Source: JAXMAZ01 sp046350115 (GTDB taxonomy: Bacteria > Planctomycetota > Planctomycetia > Gemmatales > Gemmataceae). Taken from it: 64,000 nt of DNA. Both the position numbers and the translations under genes were made by a program. The DNA is taken from assembly GCA_046350115.1 (NCBI GenBank), contig JAXMAZ010000002.1:744001-808000 (forward strand), written 5' to 3'. The notes beneath the pieces are model-generated. The model made no database searches and was not told the origin of the DNA. It was given only the letters and a program-made list of their open reading frames with translations. Shown piece by piece: positions 17,135 through 25,668 of the stretch. How positions within the stretch are numbered: position 1 is the stretch's first letter; each line of letters opens with the position of its first letter.

Positions 17135-17836
17135 GTGGATATCCTGGTCGTGGACATCGGCGGGTCTCACGTCAAGATGCTGGCCACCGGCCAGCCGAAA
17201 TCCCGCCGGTTCGACTCGGGTAAACACCTCACCCCGGACCACCTCGTCGAGCGCGTCCGCAAGATGACCGCCGACTGGCGGTACGACGTGGTGTCCCTCG
17301 GCGTCCCCGGGCTGGTCGGGCCGGCCGGCCCGGAGGATGAGCCGGGCAACCTGAGCGACGGCTGGGTCGGGTACGACTACGCGGCCGGGTTCGGCAAGCC
17401 GGTCCGGGTGGCGAACGACGCGGCGTTGCAGGCGCTCGGCGGTTACGTCGGCGGGCGGATGCTGTTCCTCGGGCTGGGCACCGGCCTGGGGTCCGCCCTG
17501 GTCGCCGACCGGGTGGTGGTGCCGCTCGAACTCGGCGATTTGCCGTACTCCCGGCGGGAGACGCTGGCCGACCGGCTCGGCAAGGCCGGGTTAGCGCAAC
17601 ACGGCCCGGACGCCTGGGTGCGGGCGGTGGCCGAGGTGACGGCGAACCTGCGAGACGCCTTCGCGGCCGACTACATCCTGCTCGGCGGCGGGAACGCCAA
17701 GCTGGTCCACCCACTCCCGGAGGGGGTCCGCCGGGGCGGAAACAAGGACGCCTTCACCGGCGGGTTCCGGCTGTGGGAAGAGGACGTGGAGCCGCACGAC
17801 CGTCCGCCGTCCGCTGCCTGGCGGGTGGTGAGATAG
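17135..17836 (+). CDS. ROK-family sugar kinase (glucokinase-like)
   Basis: 233 residues. The phosphate-1 motif VVDIGGSHVKM starts at residue 5, a second GVPGLVGP motif and the nucleotide motif LGLGTGLGSAL follow, and an adenosine-like LLGGGNAK lies near the C-terminus. The overall plan resembles ROK and polyphosphate-glucokinase-type enzymes, which phosphorylate glucose or related sugars. The ROK zinc-binding CxCGxxGC cluster is absent, and the protein is shorter than typical ROK kinases (about 300). The start is GTG with a GGAGGGG Shine-Dalgarno. It sits ten bases before a HAD phosphatase gene. Confidence 0.75.
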   Translation: MDILVVDIGGSHVKMLATGQPKSRRFDSGKHLTPDHLVERVRKMTADWRYDVVSLGVPGLVGPAGPEDEPGNLSDGWVGYDYAAGFGKPVRVANDAALQALGGYVGGRMLFLGLGTGLGSALVADRVVVPLELGDLPYSRRETLADRLGKAGLAQHGPDAWVRAVAEVTANLRDAFAADYILLGGGNAKLVHPLPEGVRRGGNKDAFTGGFRLWEEDVEPHDRPPSAAWRVVR

Positions 17837-17846
17837 TCACGGAGGG

Positions 17847-18566
17847 ATGATGCGATACCTGGCCCTGGCCACCGACTACGACGGGACGATCGCCCACGAC
17901 GGGGTCGTGGACGAGCCGACGCTGGACGCCCTCCGTCGGCTCCGCGGGGCCGGCCGGCGGCTGGTCCTCGTCACCGGCCGGGAGCTGGACGACCTGTTTG
18001 CCACCTTCGCCCACTGCGACCTGTTCGACCGGGTGGTGGCCGAGAACGGGGCGCTGCTATACCGGCCGGACACCGGCGAGAGCCGGGTGATCGCCCCGGC
18101 CCCGCCGCAGGCGTTCGTCGCCGACCTGGCCCGGCGGGGGGTGCCGGTGTCGGTCGGCCGGTCGATCGTGGCCACCGTCGAGCCGCACGAGTACGCCGTC
18201 CTGGCCGCCATCCGCGACCTCGGGCTGGAGTGGCACGTCATCTTCAACAAGGGGTCGGTGATGGCCCTGCCGAGCGGGGTGACGAAGGCGACCGGGCTGG
18301 CCCCGGCGCTGGAGGAGCTGGGAATTCCGGCCGACCGGACGGTCGGGGTCGGGGACGCGGAGAACGACCACGCCTTTCTACGGCTGTGCGGGGTGGCGGT
18401 GGCGGTGGCGAACGCCCTGCCGGCGGTGAAGGCCGCGGCCGACCTGGTGACGGCCGGGGCGCGGGGAGCGGGCGTGGCCGAGTTGATCGACCGCATGCTG
18501 GCCGATGACCTGGCGAACCTCGTCCCACGTCCCGACCGGCACGCCCCGCGGCCTCCGACTGCGTAG
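17847..18566 (+). CDS. HAD-superfamily (type IIB/Cof-like) phosphatase
   Basis: 239 residues. The catalytic DYDGT motif has nucleophile D10 and acid D12, motif II is LVTGR, K near 'GVTKATGL' serves as the phosphate-contact Lys, and GVGDAENDHAF provides the metal-binding acids. The cap region (about 85-170) is of the IIB class, as in sugar phosphatases. It follows the ROK kinase gene by ten bases, so a kinase and phosphatase acting on the same sugar pool is plausible. Substrate cannot be read from sequence. The C-terminal tail is Pro/Arg-rich and non-conserved in appearance. Confidence 0.8.
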   Translation: MMRYLALATDYDGTIAHDGVVDEPTLDALRRLRGAGRRLVLVTGRELDDLFATFAHCDLFDRVVAENGALLYRPDTGESRVIAPAPPQAFVADLARRGVPVSVGRSIVATVEPHEYAVLAAIRDLGLEWHVIFNKGSVMALPSGVTKATGLAPALEELGIPADRTVGVGDAENDHAFLRLCGVAVAVANALPAVKAAADLVTAGARGAGVAELIDRMLADDLANLVPRPDRHAPRPPTA

Positions 18567-18576
18567 CCTTCGCTCG

Positions 18577-20406
18577 TCACCGGACCGGGGTCAGGAACCA
18601 GTCCCGCTGGACCGCCTCAACCACGCCCGGCGGTGGGAGCGGTTCGCCGGTGAGTTGGGCGACCGCCCATCGACAGGCGGTCGGCAGGAGGTCCACAGTC
18701 GGCCGGCCGTCCCCGGCCCACTTCCGCAGCGACGGGAGGGCCGGTGTCGCTTTCATCCGGCCGAGGGACACCGCCGCCATCCGCCGCACCCGCTCGTCGT
18801 CCGGCCCGTCGGGCGGGGTCTCGGTCAGCCGCTGCTCCAGGGCCGCCGCCAGCTCGGTCGGGCCGCCCCCCTCGTGAAGCAGGCCGAGTGCCCAGACCGC
18901 TGCCGCCCGGGTCTCGCCGCCGACCGGGGTCGGCGGGGGCGGGGCCGCCCCGGGCGAGTTGGGGAGCGACTTGCCCGACGCCGGTTTCCCGGACCACCGC
19001 CTGGGGACCAGGGCGCGGAGCGTCGGTTCGGCCTCCCGATACCTGGCCCGCCCGAACAGTTGGGCGAGTTGGGACAGTTGCCGGTCGAGCGCGTCGGGCG
19101 TGACCCCCCGCAGGCCGGCGGTCGGGCCGGCCGTCATCAGTTGGCCGTGCCGCAGTTTGAGGTGGGAAAGGGCCGCGGCGAAGGTGTCTGGGACGGCCAG
19201 CACCCGCAGCCCCCAGGCCGCGGACACGCACACCTCCGGCCGGTCGGACGCCAGCAGCTCGACGAGCCGGCCGGCCGCGGGCTTGTGCCCGAACTGTCCG
19301 AGGAGCAGGGCGGCCTGCTCCTGACCCCGCCAGTCGGTCGTGCCCAGCGCCCGGACCGCCCGGTCGATGACCGGGCCGCGCCACTCGGCGACCGCAGCCA
19401 CCTGCCGCAACGCCCGCCGGGCTTTATGCCGCACCTCCGGGTGGGGGTCGGACAGACGGTCGCCGAGCCGGCGGACGTGCTGGGCCGACGGGTGGCTGGC
19501 CATTGCGTCCACGCCGAACGCCCGGACCCGGCCGTCCTCGCTGCCGAGGACCGGGTCGAGCACCGCCAGGACGAGCCGGGGGTCGATCTCGGCGAGCCGG
19601 GTCAGGGCGACCGTGGCTACCGCCGGTTCGGCGTCACGGGCGAAGGTCTGCAGTAGGCGGACCGCCGTGTCCCCGGTGTGTTGGCGAAGCAGGGACGCCG
19701 CGGCCAGCCGCCCGGTCAGCCCGCGAGGTGAGGGGTCGGCCGCCAGTTTGGCCGCGTCCGCCTCCCAGCCGTTCGGTCGGATGACGGCCAGGGCACGGGC
19801 CGCTTCCAGGCGGAAGGGCGGCGGCACGTCCGTCGGGAGAAGCTCTTGAAGGCGGGGGATGGCCTTCTCCTCCCGGACGGCGGCCAGACCCTGTATCGCC
19901 AGCACGTGCGACCGGCGGAGCGGAGCCGGACGGCTCAGTTGGTCGAGCCAGTGGGCCGCAGCCGGCCGGTAGCCCCAACGGGCCAGGGCCGGTTCGACGA
20001 CCGCGGACAGGTCCGGGTTGGCGGCATCGACCAGGCGGAGCAGGGTGGGGGCTGTGTCACGGGCGTCCAGCGCCACGAGAGCCTGTACCACGGCCACCCT
20101 CACGGCCGGGTGAGCGTCCGGCCGGTCGAGCACTCGCAGCAGGGCCGGCACAGTGGACGCCAGCCCCGGCATCCCGGCCTTGTGAGCGGTCGCGATCGCC
20201 TGGGCCGCCTGGCCCTGAAGCTCGGCCTCGGGCCGGTTCAGGGCCGCGAGCCACAGTGCCGCCAGGCCGTCCGGATACGTCTTCACCACCCGGGCCGTCG
20301 GCAGGGCCGGATCCCGGTACATGTCGGAATCGACCCCGTCGCCGTCCGCCCGAGCCGGGCGGGCCGCCAGCAGGGCGACCGCCACCGCGATCCGCAGAGA
20401 CCCCAT
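18577..20406 (-). CDS. Secreted HEAT-repeat protein
   Basis: 609 residues. A signal peptide (MGSLRIAVAVALLAARPARA) is followed by about ten HEAT-type helical repeats throughout (for example HPEVRHKARRALRQVAAVAE and ERVRRMAAVSLGRMKATPAL). A Pro-rich insert near residue 480 separates the repeats. There is no enzyme motif. It is the last gene of a minus-strand operon (GldG-like protein, ABC ATPase, ABC permease, this gene) and starts 24 bases after the permease stop, with a GGGGG Shine-Dalgarno. A scaffold role in the periplasm for the transport complex is likely but unproven. Confidence 0.8.
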   Translation of the reverse strand: MGSLRIAVAVALLAARPARADGDGVDSDMYRDPALPTARVVKTYPDGLAALWLAALNRPEAELQGQAAQAIATAHKAGMPGLASTVPALLRVLDRPDAHPAVRVAVVQALVALDARDTAPTLLRLVDAANPDLSAVVEPALARWGYRPAAAHWLDQLSRPAPLRRSHVLAIQGLAAVREEKAIPRLQELLPTDVPPPFRLEAARALAVIRPNGWEADAAKLAADPSPRGLTGRLAAASLLRQHTGDTAVRLLQTFARDAEPAVATVALTRLAEIDPRLVLAVLDPVLGSEDGRVRAFGVDAMASHPSAQHVRRLGDRLSDPHPEVRHKARRALRQVAAVAEWRGPVIDRAVRALGTTDWRGQEQAALLLGQFGHKPAAGRLVELLASDRPEVCVSAAWGLRVLAVPDTFAAALSHLKLRHGQLMTAGPTAGLRGVTPDALDRQLSQLAQLFGRARYREAEPTLRALVPRRWSGKPASGKSLPNSPGAAPPPPTPVGGETRAAAVWALGLLHEGGGPTELAAALEQRLTETPPDGPDDERVRRMAAVSLGRMKATPALPSLRKWAGDGRPTVDLLPTACRWAVAQLTGEPLPPPGVVEAVQRDWFLTPVR

Positions 20407-20429
20407 TGTGAACCCCCGCCGTTGGATCG

Positions 20430-22085
20430 TCACTCGGGCCGGCAAAGTTGTCGGGTGCGGACGACCAGGATCGCCAGCAGCATGAGGCTGGCGGCCCCCG
20501 TCAGCCACCAGTTGATCGGCAACAGGTCGTACCCGGTGAACCCGGGGGTGTCGGCCGCGTGCAGGGCCGCCGCCACGGGGTCGATGGTCAGAGCCAGCTC
20601 GACCACCCGGTGGCCGAACGGCACGCCCCGCCCGACCCACACCAGCAGCGGGGCCACGCACACGGCCACCAGGGCCAGATAGGTGGCCGCGGTGGCGGCG
20701 GCGGTCGTGCGGAACAGGCTGCTGGCCGTCGCCCCGACCAGGACGGTGAACACCGCCGTCAGGGCGAGGGTGATTAGCACTCGCTGGACCTGCGGCACGG
20801 TCTCCGGCTTGATGGTCGTCATCACCACGTACCCGGGGACGGTGGCCGCCAACAGCAGCAGGATCGGCCAGGCGGCGCTCATCAGCTTGCCCCGCAGGAT
20901 CGCCCCCGGGGAAAGTGGCGTCGTTCGCAACAACTGCCACCCGCCGCCCTCCCGCTCCGTGCTGATCAGGCCGGCCGACAGGCTCGGGGCGAACAGGACC
21001 AACAGCACCGCTTGCAGGATCACCAGCGCCCCGCCGATCACCTCCGTCCCCCAGCCCAGCGCCCCGATGGCCGCCGCACAGCTCAGTACCACGGACAGCA
21101 CCGCGCTCGCCGCGATTAGCCGGAGCATCCAGTGCGAGCGGCCGAACCGCCGGGTGCGGAACTCCTTGGCCATGACCGGGTTCACCAGCGGGCCGATCCC
21201 CTTCGACCGCCGCTGCGGGTCGATCAGGAAGAACAGCCGGCGGGCCGCCCGCGCCCGCCGGGACCGGTCCTGGGTCATGACCCCGGGCGGGCGGGCGCGG
21301 TCGAGCGGGGACCGGCTGAGCCGCACTAGTGTGGCGGTCGCGAAGCCGACCGCCGTCACCCCCGCCAGCACGAAGTACCGGGCCGGGGCACCGGCCGGGT
21401 ACTCGGCCCCGGGCAACCCGGCGGCCCCCTGGCCGACCGCCTCCATCACGGCCGGGATCGGCGACAGCCCGCCGACCCATGCGGCGATAGCGGTCTCGGT
21501 CGGGCCGTCACGGGGGATCAGCCAGTGGGCGGCAAGGGGCAACACGCACAGCGCCAGCACGGCCGCATAAGTGGCCCGCAGCGCGCCGTCAGCGGTGGTG
21601 GCCCGGCTGCTGACGAGCAGCCCGAGTGTGGTCAGTTGCACGGCGGCCGCGGCCAGCACCGCGTACAGCAGCCCGACACCGCCGCCGACCGTGGACCCGC
21701 CGAGTGCGTAACAGGCCGCCGCCCCCGGCACTGTGGCCAGCAGCATCAGGGCGGTCATGCCCAACACCCCGCCGAGCTTGCCGGCGTAGATGGCCGTCAC
21801 GGACATCGGCGAGTTGAGCAGCAGGGCCAGCGTCCCGCTCACCCGCTCGCGGACGATGGCCGTGGCCGGGAACGCCGGCAGCACCAGCAGTAGCCCGGTC
21901 AAAAGCCCGTACCCGAAGACGCGGAGCACCTGCGCGGCGGTCGCCCCGCCCAGGTCGCCGACCCCGCCGGCCGGCCACCGGGCCAGCACCAGCAGGGCGG
22001 CCCCGAGGGCCAACGCGACCTGCACGGCCACCGCCCGGCGGGTGCGGAGGAACCCGAGCAGCTCGCGGCGGACGATCGGGTTCAT
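20430..22085 (-). CDS. ABC transporter permease (ABC-2 type)
   Basis: 551 residues with about 12 hydrophobic helices in two halves, each of ABC-2 type (first half MNPIVRRELLGFLRTRRAVA..., second half beginning NPVMAKEFRTRRFG). Each half has the cytoplasmic ERVSGTLALLLNSP or EREGGGWQLLRTTPLSP loop that contacts the ATPase, so the protein looks like a fused dimer of permeases. The ATG overlaps the ATPase stop by four bases (ATGA), showing translational coupling. Substrate is unknown; by neighbours it resembles Gld-type or multidrug ABC-2 exporters. Confidence 0.88.
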   Translation of the reverse strand: MNPIVRRELLGFLRTRRAVAVQVALALGAALLVLARWPAGGVGDLGGATAAQVLRVFGYGLLTGLLLVLPAFPATAIVRERVSGTLALLLNSPMSVTAIYAGKLGGVLGMTALMLLATVPGAAACYALGGSTVGGGVGLLYAVLAAAAVQLTTLGLLVSSRATTADGALRATYAAVLALCVLPLAAHWLIPRDGPTETAIAAWVGGLSPIPAVMEAVGQGAAGLPGAEYPAGAPARYFVLAGVTAVGFATATLVRLSRSPLDRARPPGVMTQDRSRRARAARRLFFLIDPQRRSKGIGPLVNPVMAKEFRTRRFGRSHWMLRLIAASAVLSVVLSCAAAIGALGWGTEVIGGALVILQAVLLVLFAPSLSAGLISTEREGGGWQLLRTTPLSPGAILRGKLMSAAWPILLLLAATVPGYVVMTTIKPETVPQVQRVLITLALTAVFTVLVGATASSLFRTTAAATAATYLALVAVCVAPLLVWVGRGVPFGHRVVELALTIDPVAAALHAADTPGFTGYDLLPINWWLTGAASLMLLAILVVRTRQLCRPE

Positions 22086-23065
22086 GCCCCCACCCCGGCC
22101 GCCGGCCTGGCCCCGTCGGTGGCGGCGGCGGTCATGAACGCCTCCTCCAGGTCCGACTGGACCTCCCGGAACTGCGTCACCCGGACCCCGGCCGCCACCA
22201 GCCCGGCCAGCAGGTCCGCCAAACCGGCGTCGGCCCGGGACGTCCGCACCCGGACGGCGAACTCGGCCGGGGACACGACCACCTCCGCCCCCGGCTCGGC
22301 GAGCCGGCGGACGACCGCGGCGGCCCGGTCCGCCTGGTCGGCGGCGGCCACCAGCACCTCGACCGTCCGCAGCGGGCTGAGCTGGCGGGCGATCTCGTCC
22401 AGGGTGCCGACGGCCCGCAGCCGCCCGCGGGTGATGATCGCCACCCGGTCGCAGATGCGGGCCAGCTCGGGCAGGATGTGGCTGGTGACGATCAGCGTCT
22501 TGCCCCGGTCGGCCAGCTCCCGCAGCAGCTTCCGCATCTCGATCCGGGCCGGCGGGTCCAGCCCGTTCGCCGGCTCGTCCAGGATCAGGGCGACCGGGTC
22601 GTGGAGCAGCGTCCGGGCGATCGCCACCCGCTGCTTCATCCCGTGGCTGAGGGTCTCGACGAACAGGTCCTTGAACCCGCCCGCCCCGGCCACGTCGAGC
22701 ACCTCGCCCACCCGCCGGCCGCGGTCCCGGCGGGGGAGGCCGAACGCCGCCCCGAAGAAGTCCAGGTACTCGCCGACCCGCATGTTGTCGTAAGAGCCGA
22801 ACGTGTCCGGCATGTACCCGAGCAGCCGCTTCACCTTGCGGGCCTCGGTCGCACAGTCGATCCCGGCGACGGTCGCCGTCCCCGAGGTCGGCCGGGCCAG
22901 CCCGACCAGGATCTTGATGGTGGTCGTCTTGCCGGCCCCGTTCGGCCCGATGAACCCGAGGATCTGGCCCTTGCCGACAGCCAACGTCAGCCCGTCCAGG
23001 GCCAGGAAGCTGCCGTACCGCTTCGTCAACCCGCGGGCCTCGACGACCGGCTCGCCCGTCCCCAT
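22082..23065 (-). CDS. ABC transporter ATP-binding protein
   Basis: 327 residues. Walker A GPNGAGKT (40-47), a Q-loop region (GYMPDTFG), ABC signature LSHGMKQR, Walker B LILDEPANGLDP and the H-switch in VTSHILPE are present. After about 230 residues comes a C-terminal DUF4162-like beta domain typical of ABC-2 exporters. The ATG at 23063-23065 has a GGGGGAG Shine-Dalgarno. It lies 20 bases after the GldG-like gene and overlaps the permease start, so the three act as one transporter. An upstream start in the same frame would only add an Arg/Gly-rich non-conserved segment. Confidence 0.92.
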   Translation of the reverse strand: MGTGEPVVEARGLTKRYGSFLALDGLTLAVGKGQILGFIGPNGAGKTTTIKILVGLARPTSGTATVAGIDCATEARKVKRLLGYMPDTFGSYDNMRVGEYLDFFGAAFGLPRRDRGRRVGEVLDVAGAGGFKDLFVETLSHGMKQRVAIARTLLHDPVALILDEPANGLDPPARIEMRKLLRELADRGKTLIVTSHILPELARICDRVAIITRGRLRAVGTLDEIARQLSPLRTVEVLVAAADQADRAAAVVRRLAEPGAEVVVSPAEFAVRVRTSRADAGLADLLAGLVAAGVRVTQFREVQSDLEEAFMTAAATDGARPAAGVGA

Positions 23066-23085
23066 TGCACTCCCCCGTGATGGCC

Positions 23086-25575
23086 TTACCGGTCCGCCCC
23101 GACCCGCCCGACGACGTCCAGCCCGACCGACTCGATCCGCCACAGGTCGCCGCCCGCCGGCCCGCGGTCGCCGGCCTGTTCGCTGAATGCCAGCCCGAAC
23201 ACCAGCCCGCCGGCCGCGTCCGGTCGGAGCAGAGCCGGATCGGCGACCTCAATCCGGAGTGGTTCGACCGGGCCGTCCACCTGCTGAATCGGGACGGGCT
23301 TGCCGTCCGCGATGCCAGTAACGGACACCCGCCGGCCTGGCGCGCGGACGCGGATGTGCAAGGTGGCACGCTCCACCGTCAGCGGGCGGACGGACGCGGG
23401 CAAATCGAACCGCAGGCGTTGTTCGCTCGACCGGATGCCCTCGGTCACGACCGGCCGCGGCCGGTCCTGGACGATGGACCAGCACGGGACGAACGCCCGC
23501 GGGACCGTTACCCGGGAGCCGGCCGCCGGCTGCTCGAACGACAGCGGGATGACCATCAGGCATTCGCCGACGGTTCGAGTCTCCTCCCCGAACGTGAACG
23601 GCAGACCGTCCGTCGTTGCCCAGGCGAGCAGTAGGTCGCGGCCCTCCAGGTGCTTCGGCATCGGGCGGGTCAGCAGTTGCCGGTACGCCTCCTGCCGCCG
23701 CTGCTGGCGGTCGGTGAGGACCGCCCCGGTCAGGTACTGGCCAGCCGGCAGGGTGTCCCCGAGTCCGGCAGAGAACCGGTCGGCCCCCTCGAACCGCACG
23801 GCGGTCTGTTCGGCGGCCGGGGCGACGATCACCCCGTCGGTCGGGCCGGCGAATCGGCCGGCGTCCAGGCGCCCATCGGCTCCGCCCGGGCCGAAGCGGG
23901 CAACGGCCGAGACGGGTCCGGTCCGGATGGTGGTGCGGAACGTGCCCAGTCGCACGCCGGCCGGCAGAGAAAGTCCCTCCCAGTGCCACCCGCCCAGGTC
24001 GGTCTGAAATCGCCGCCGGGTCTGGCCGGCCAGCCCGCCGGGGTCCAACTCGAACAAGCCGCCGCGCTCGCCGCTCAAGAGCGTCGGCCCCGAGTCCGGG
24101 CGGTAAACGGCGAACTGACCGACGGCCGACGCCTCGCCGGCGCCCGGGGCGATGTCGACCACCGCGGCCGCCCCGGCCGTGGGCGGGACGGCCTGCCGGG
24201 CCGCCGACCCGAGTGCCACGAACAGCCCGGCCGCCCCAGCCGCGGCGAGTGGACCGAGCCACCCGGCGGCTTCCGCGCGGCCGAAACGTCGTAACCCGAC
24301 CCCCAGCCCGGCCAGGGTTACAGCGAACCCGCCGAGGATGACTGCGGCTGTGGTCCGGTCGACCACCGAGTAACCGATCTCGCCCGTCAGCAGCGGCGCA
24401 AGCCCGTCGGGCCGGCCGCCCGGTTGCGACTCCGGGTAGATGACGGCGGCCAGCCGCTCGAGCGGCGGGAGCGGCACCGGCACGTCTGGGAAGTTGGCGA
24501 ACGGCGACCGGGCCTCTCGTCCCCCCTGCGGGCTTGACCCCCCTGGAGGGCGTCGGGGTCGGTGCCAGGCGGGGCCGGCGAGGGTGGTGAACACCACCCG
24601 CCCGCGGGCCAGCGGTTGGCTGAATGCTGCCGGCCACCCTTCCACCTCGTAATGGATGGTCTCGTTGCCGGCGAGCGCCACCCGAACCAGGTCCACCGGC
24701 CGGTCCAATTCTCTCGCCTCGGCCGATTCGTCCCCCGGCCGGCGGAGCCGGACCGTCGTCAGGCTGGTGCGGCCGACCACCTGGAAGCCGAAGCCGTCGC
24801 CGAGGAGCGGGGCCACCGTCTCCGGGCCGACCCGGTCGAGCATCACCCAAAGGGTGCCCCCTTGCTGGACCCAGTGCCGCAGGGCCGCCTGGCCGAGCGG
24901 GTCGGCGGCGAGTTGATTGCCGGCGAGAACGACCTGATCGATCGCGTCAAAGGTTTCGGTCGCGGGGGGCAGGAACCGGTCCCGCACGACGGTCAGCGAC
25001 TCGCTCAGCCCGCGGGCCAGTCGGAAGGTGCGGGCAAAGGTCTCCGCCTGCTGGGCGGGAGAGTCGTCCGGGCCAGGCCGACCGTCGGCCGCGTCGGCGT
25101 CGTCGGAGTCCAATAACAGGGCGGTCGTCGGTTCCAGCCGTCGATACCGCACGGCCCGGTTGCGGAGCCGCTCGTCCTCCGCCGCACGGAGCACCTGGGA
25201 GTCGCCTCCGGTCCGGTCGGCGAGCAGAAATTTGACCTCCCGACTGGCGGTCGAAGACTGGGCCGGGGCGGGTCCGATCGGCAACCAACTGGCCCGTCTG
25301 GCCCCGGCCGGCAGCCACACGTCCCGACCGTACTGCACGTCCGGCTGCTCCGGATAAAAGACGAGGAGTCGGCCGGTTCGGTCGGTCAGGGAACGGTTCT
25401 CCAGGCTGAAGCCCAACGTCCCCCAGCTCTCCGTGACCGCGTTCGCCCCGCCGGTCGGGTTCAGCCCGTCCAGCCGCAGCGACGCCGGATCCCCGCCCTG
25501 GCCGTGGGCCGCCGCTGCGAGCGCGACCAGCCCGATGACCGACGCGGCCAGAAACTTCGTCGGTGTTCGGCTCAT
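23086..25575 (-). CDS. Large membrane protein of ABC operon (GldG-like)
   Basis: 829 residues. A signal peptide (FLAASVIGLVALAAAAHG) is followed by a long periplasmic domain with Rossmann-like features (VVLAGNQLAADPLGQAALRH, then LWVMLD), like the glutamine-amidotransferase-like fold of GldG/DUF4350 proteins. Two membrane helices at about 445-505 (AVILGGFAVTLAGLGVG, LAAAGAAGLFVALG) are followed by a second beta-rich domain. It is the first gene of the operon with an ABC ATPase and permease 20 bases downstream, the arrangement of GldG/GldA/GldF-like systems. Similarity is by architecture only; motility function is not implied. Confidence 0.65.
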   Translation of the reverse strand: MSRTPTKFLAASVIGLVALAAAAHGQGGDPASLRLDGLNPTGGANAVTESWGTLGFSLENRSLTDRTGRLLVFYPEQPDVQYGRDVWLPAGARRASWLPIGPAPAQSSTASREVKFLLADRTGGDSQVLRAAEDERLRNRAVRYRRLEPTTALLLDSDDADAADGRPGPDDSPAQQAETFARTFRLARGLSESLTVVRDRFLPPATETFDAIDQVVLAGNQLAADPLGQAALRHWVQQGGTLWVMLDRVGPETVAPLLGDGFGFQVVGRTSLTTVRLRRPGDESAEARELDRPVDLVRVALAGNETIHYEVEGWPAAFSQPLARGRVVFTTLAGPAWHRPRRPPGGSSPQGGREARSPFANFPDVPVPLPPLERLAAVIYPESQPGGRPDGLAPLLTGEIGYSVVDRTTAAVILGGFAVTLAGLGVGLRRFGRAEAAGWLGPLAAAGAAGLFVALGSAARQAVPPTAGAAAVVDIAPGAGEASAVGQFAVYRPDSGPTLLSGERGGLFELDPGGLAGQTRRRFQTDLGGWHWEGLSLPAGVRLGTFRTTIRTGPVSAVARFGPGGADGRLDAGRFAGPTDGVIVAPAAEQTAVRFEGADRFSAGLGDTLPAGQYLTGAVLTDRQQRRQEAYRQLLTRPMPKHLEGRDLLLAWATTDGLPFTFGEETRTVGECLMVIPLSFEQPAAGSRVTVPRAFVPCWSIVQDRPRPVVTEGIRSSEQRLRFDLPASVRPLTVERATLHIRVRAPGRRVSVTGIADGKPVPIQQVDGPVEPLRIEVADPALLRPDAAGGLVFGLAFSEQAGDRGPAGGDLWRIESVGLDVVGRVGADR

Positions 25576-25668
25576 GCCCTGCTCTTCCGCGAGTCGTGTC
25601 CGTCGGCGACATGCCGCTCGTCGCTCCCGGTCGCATGTCCACCACAAGCATAGGTCGTTTTTCCGCAA

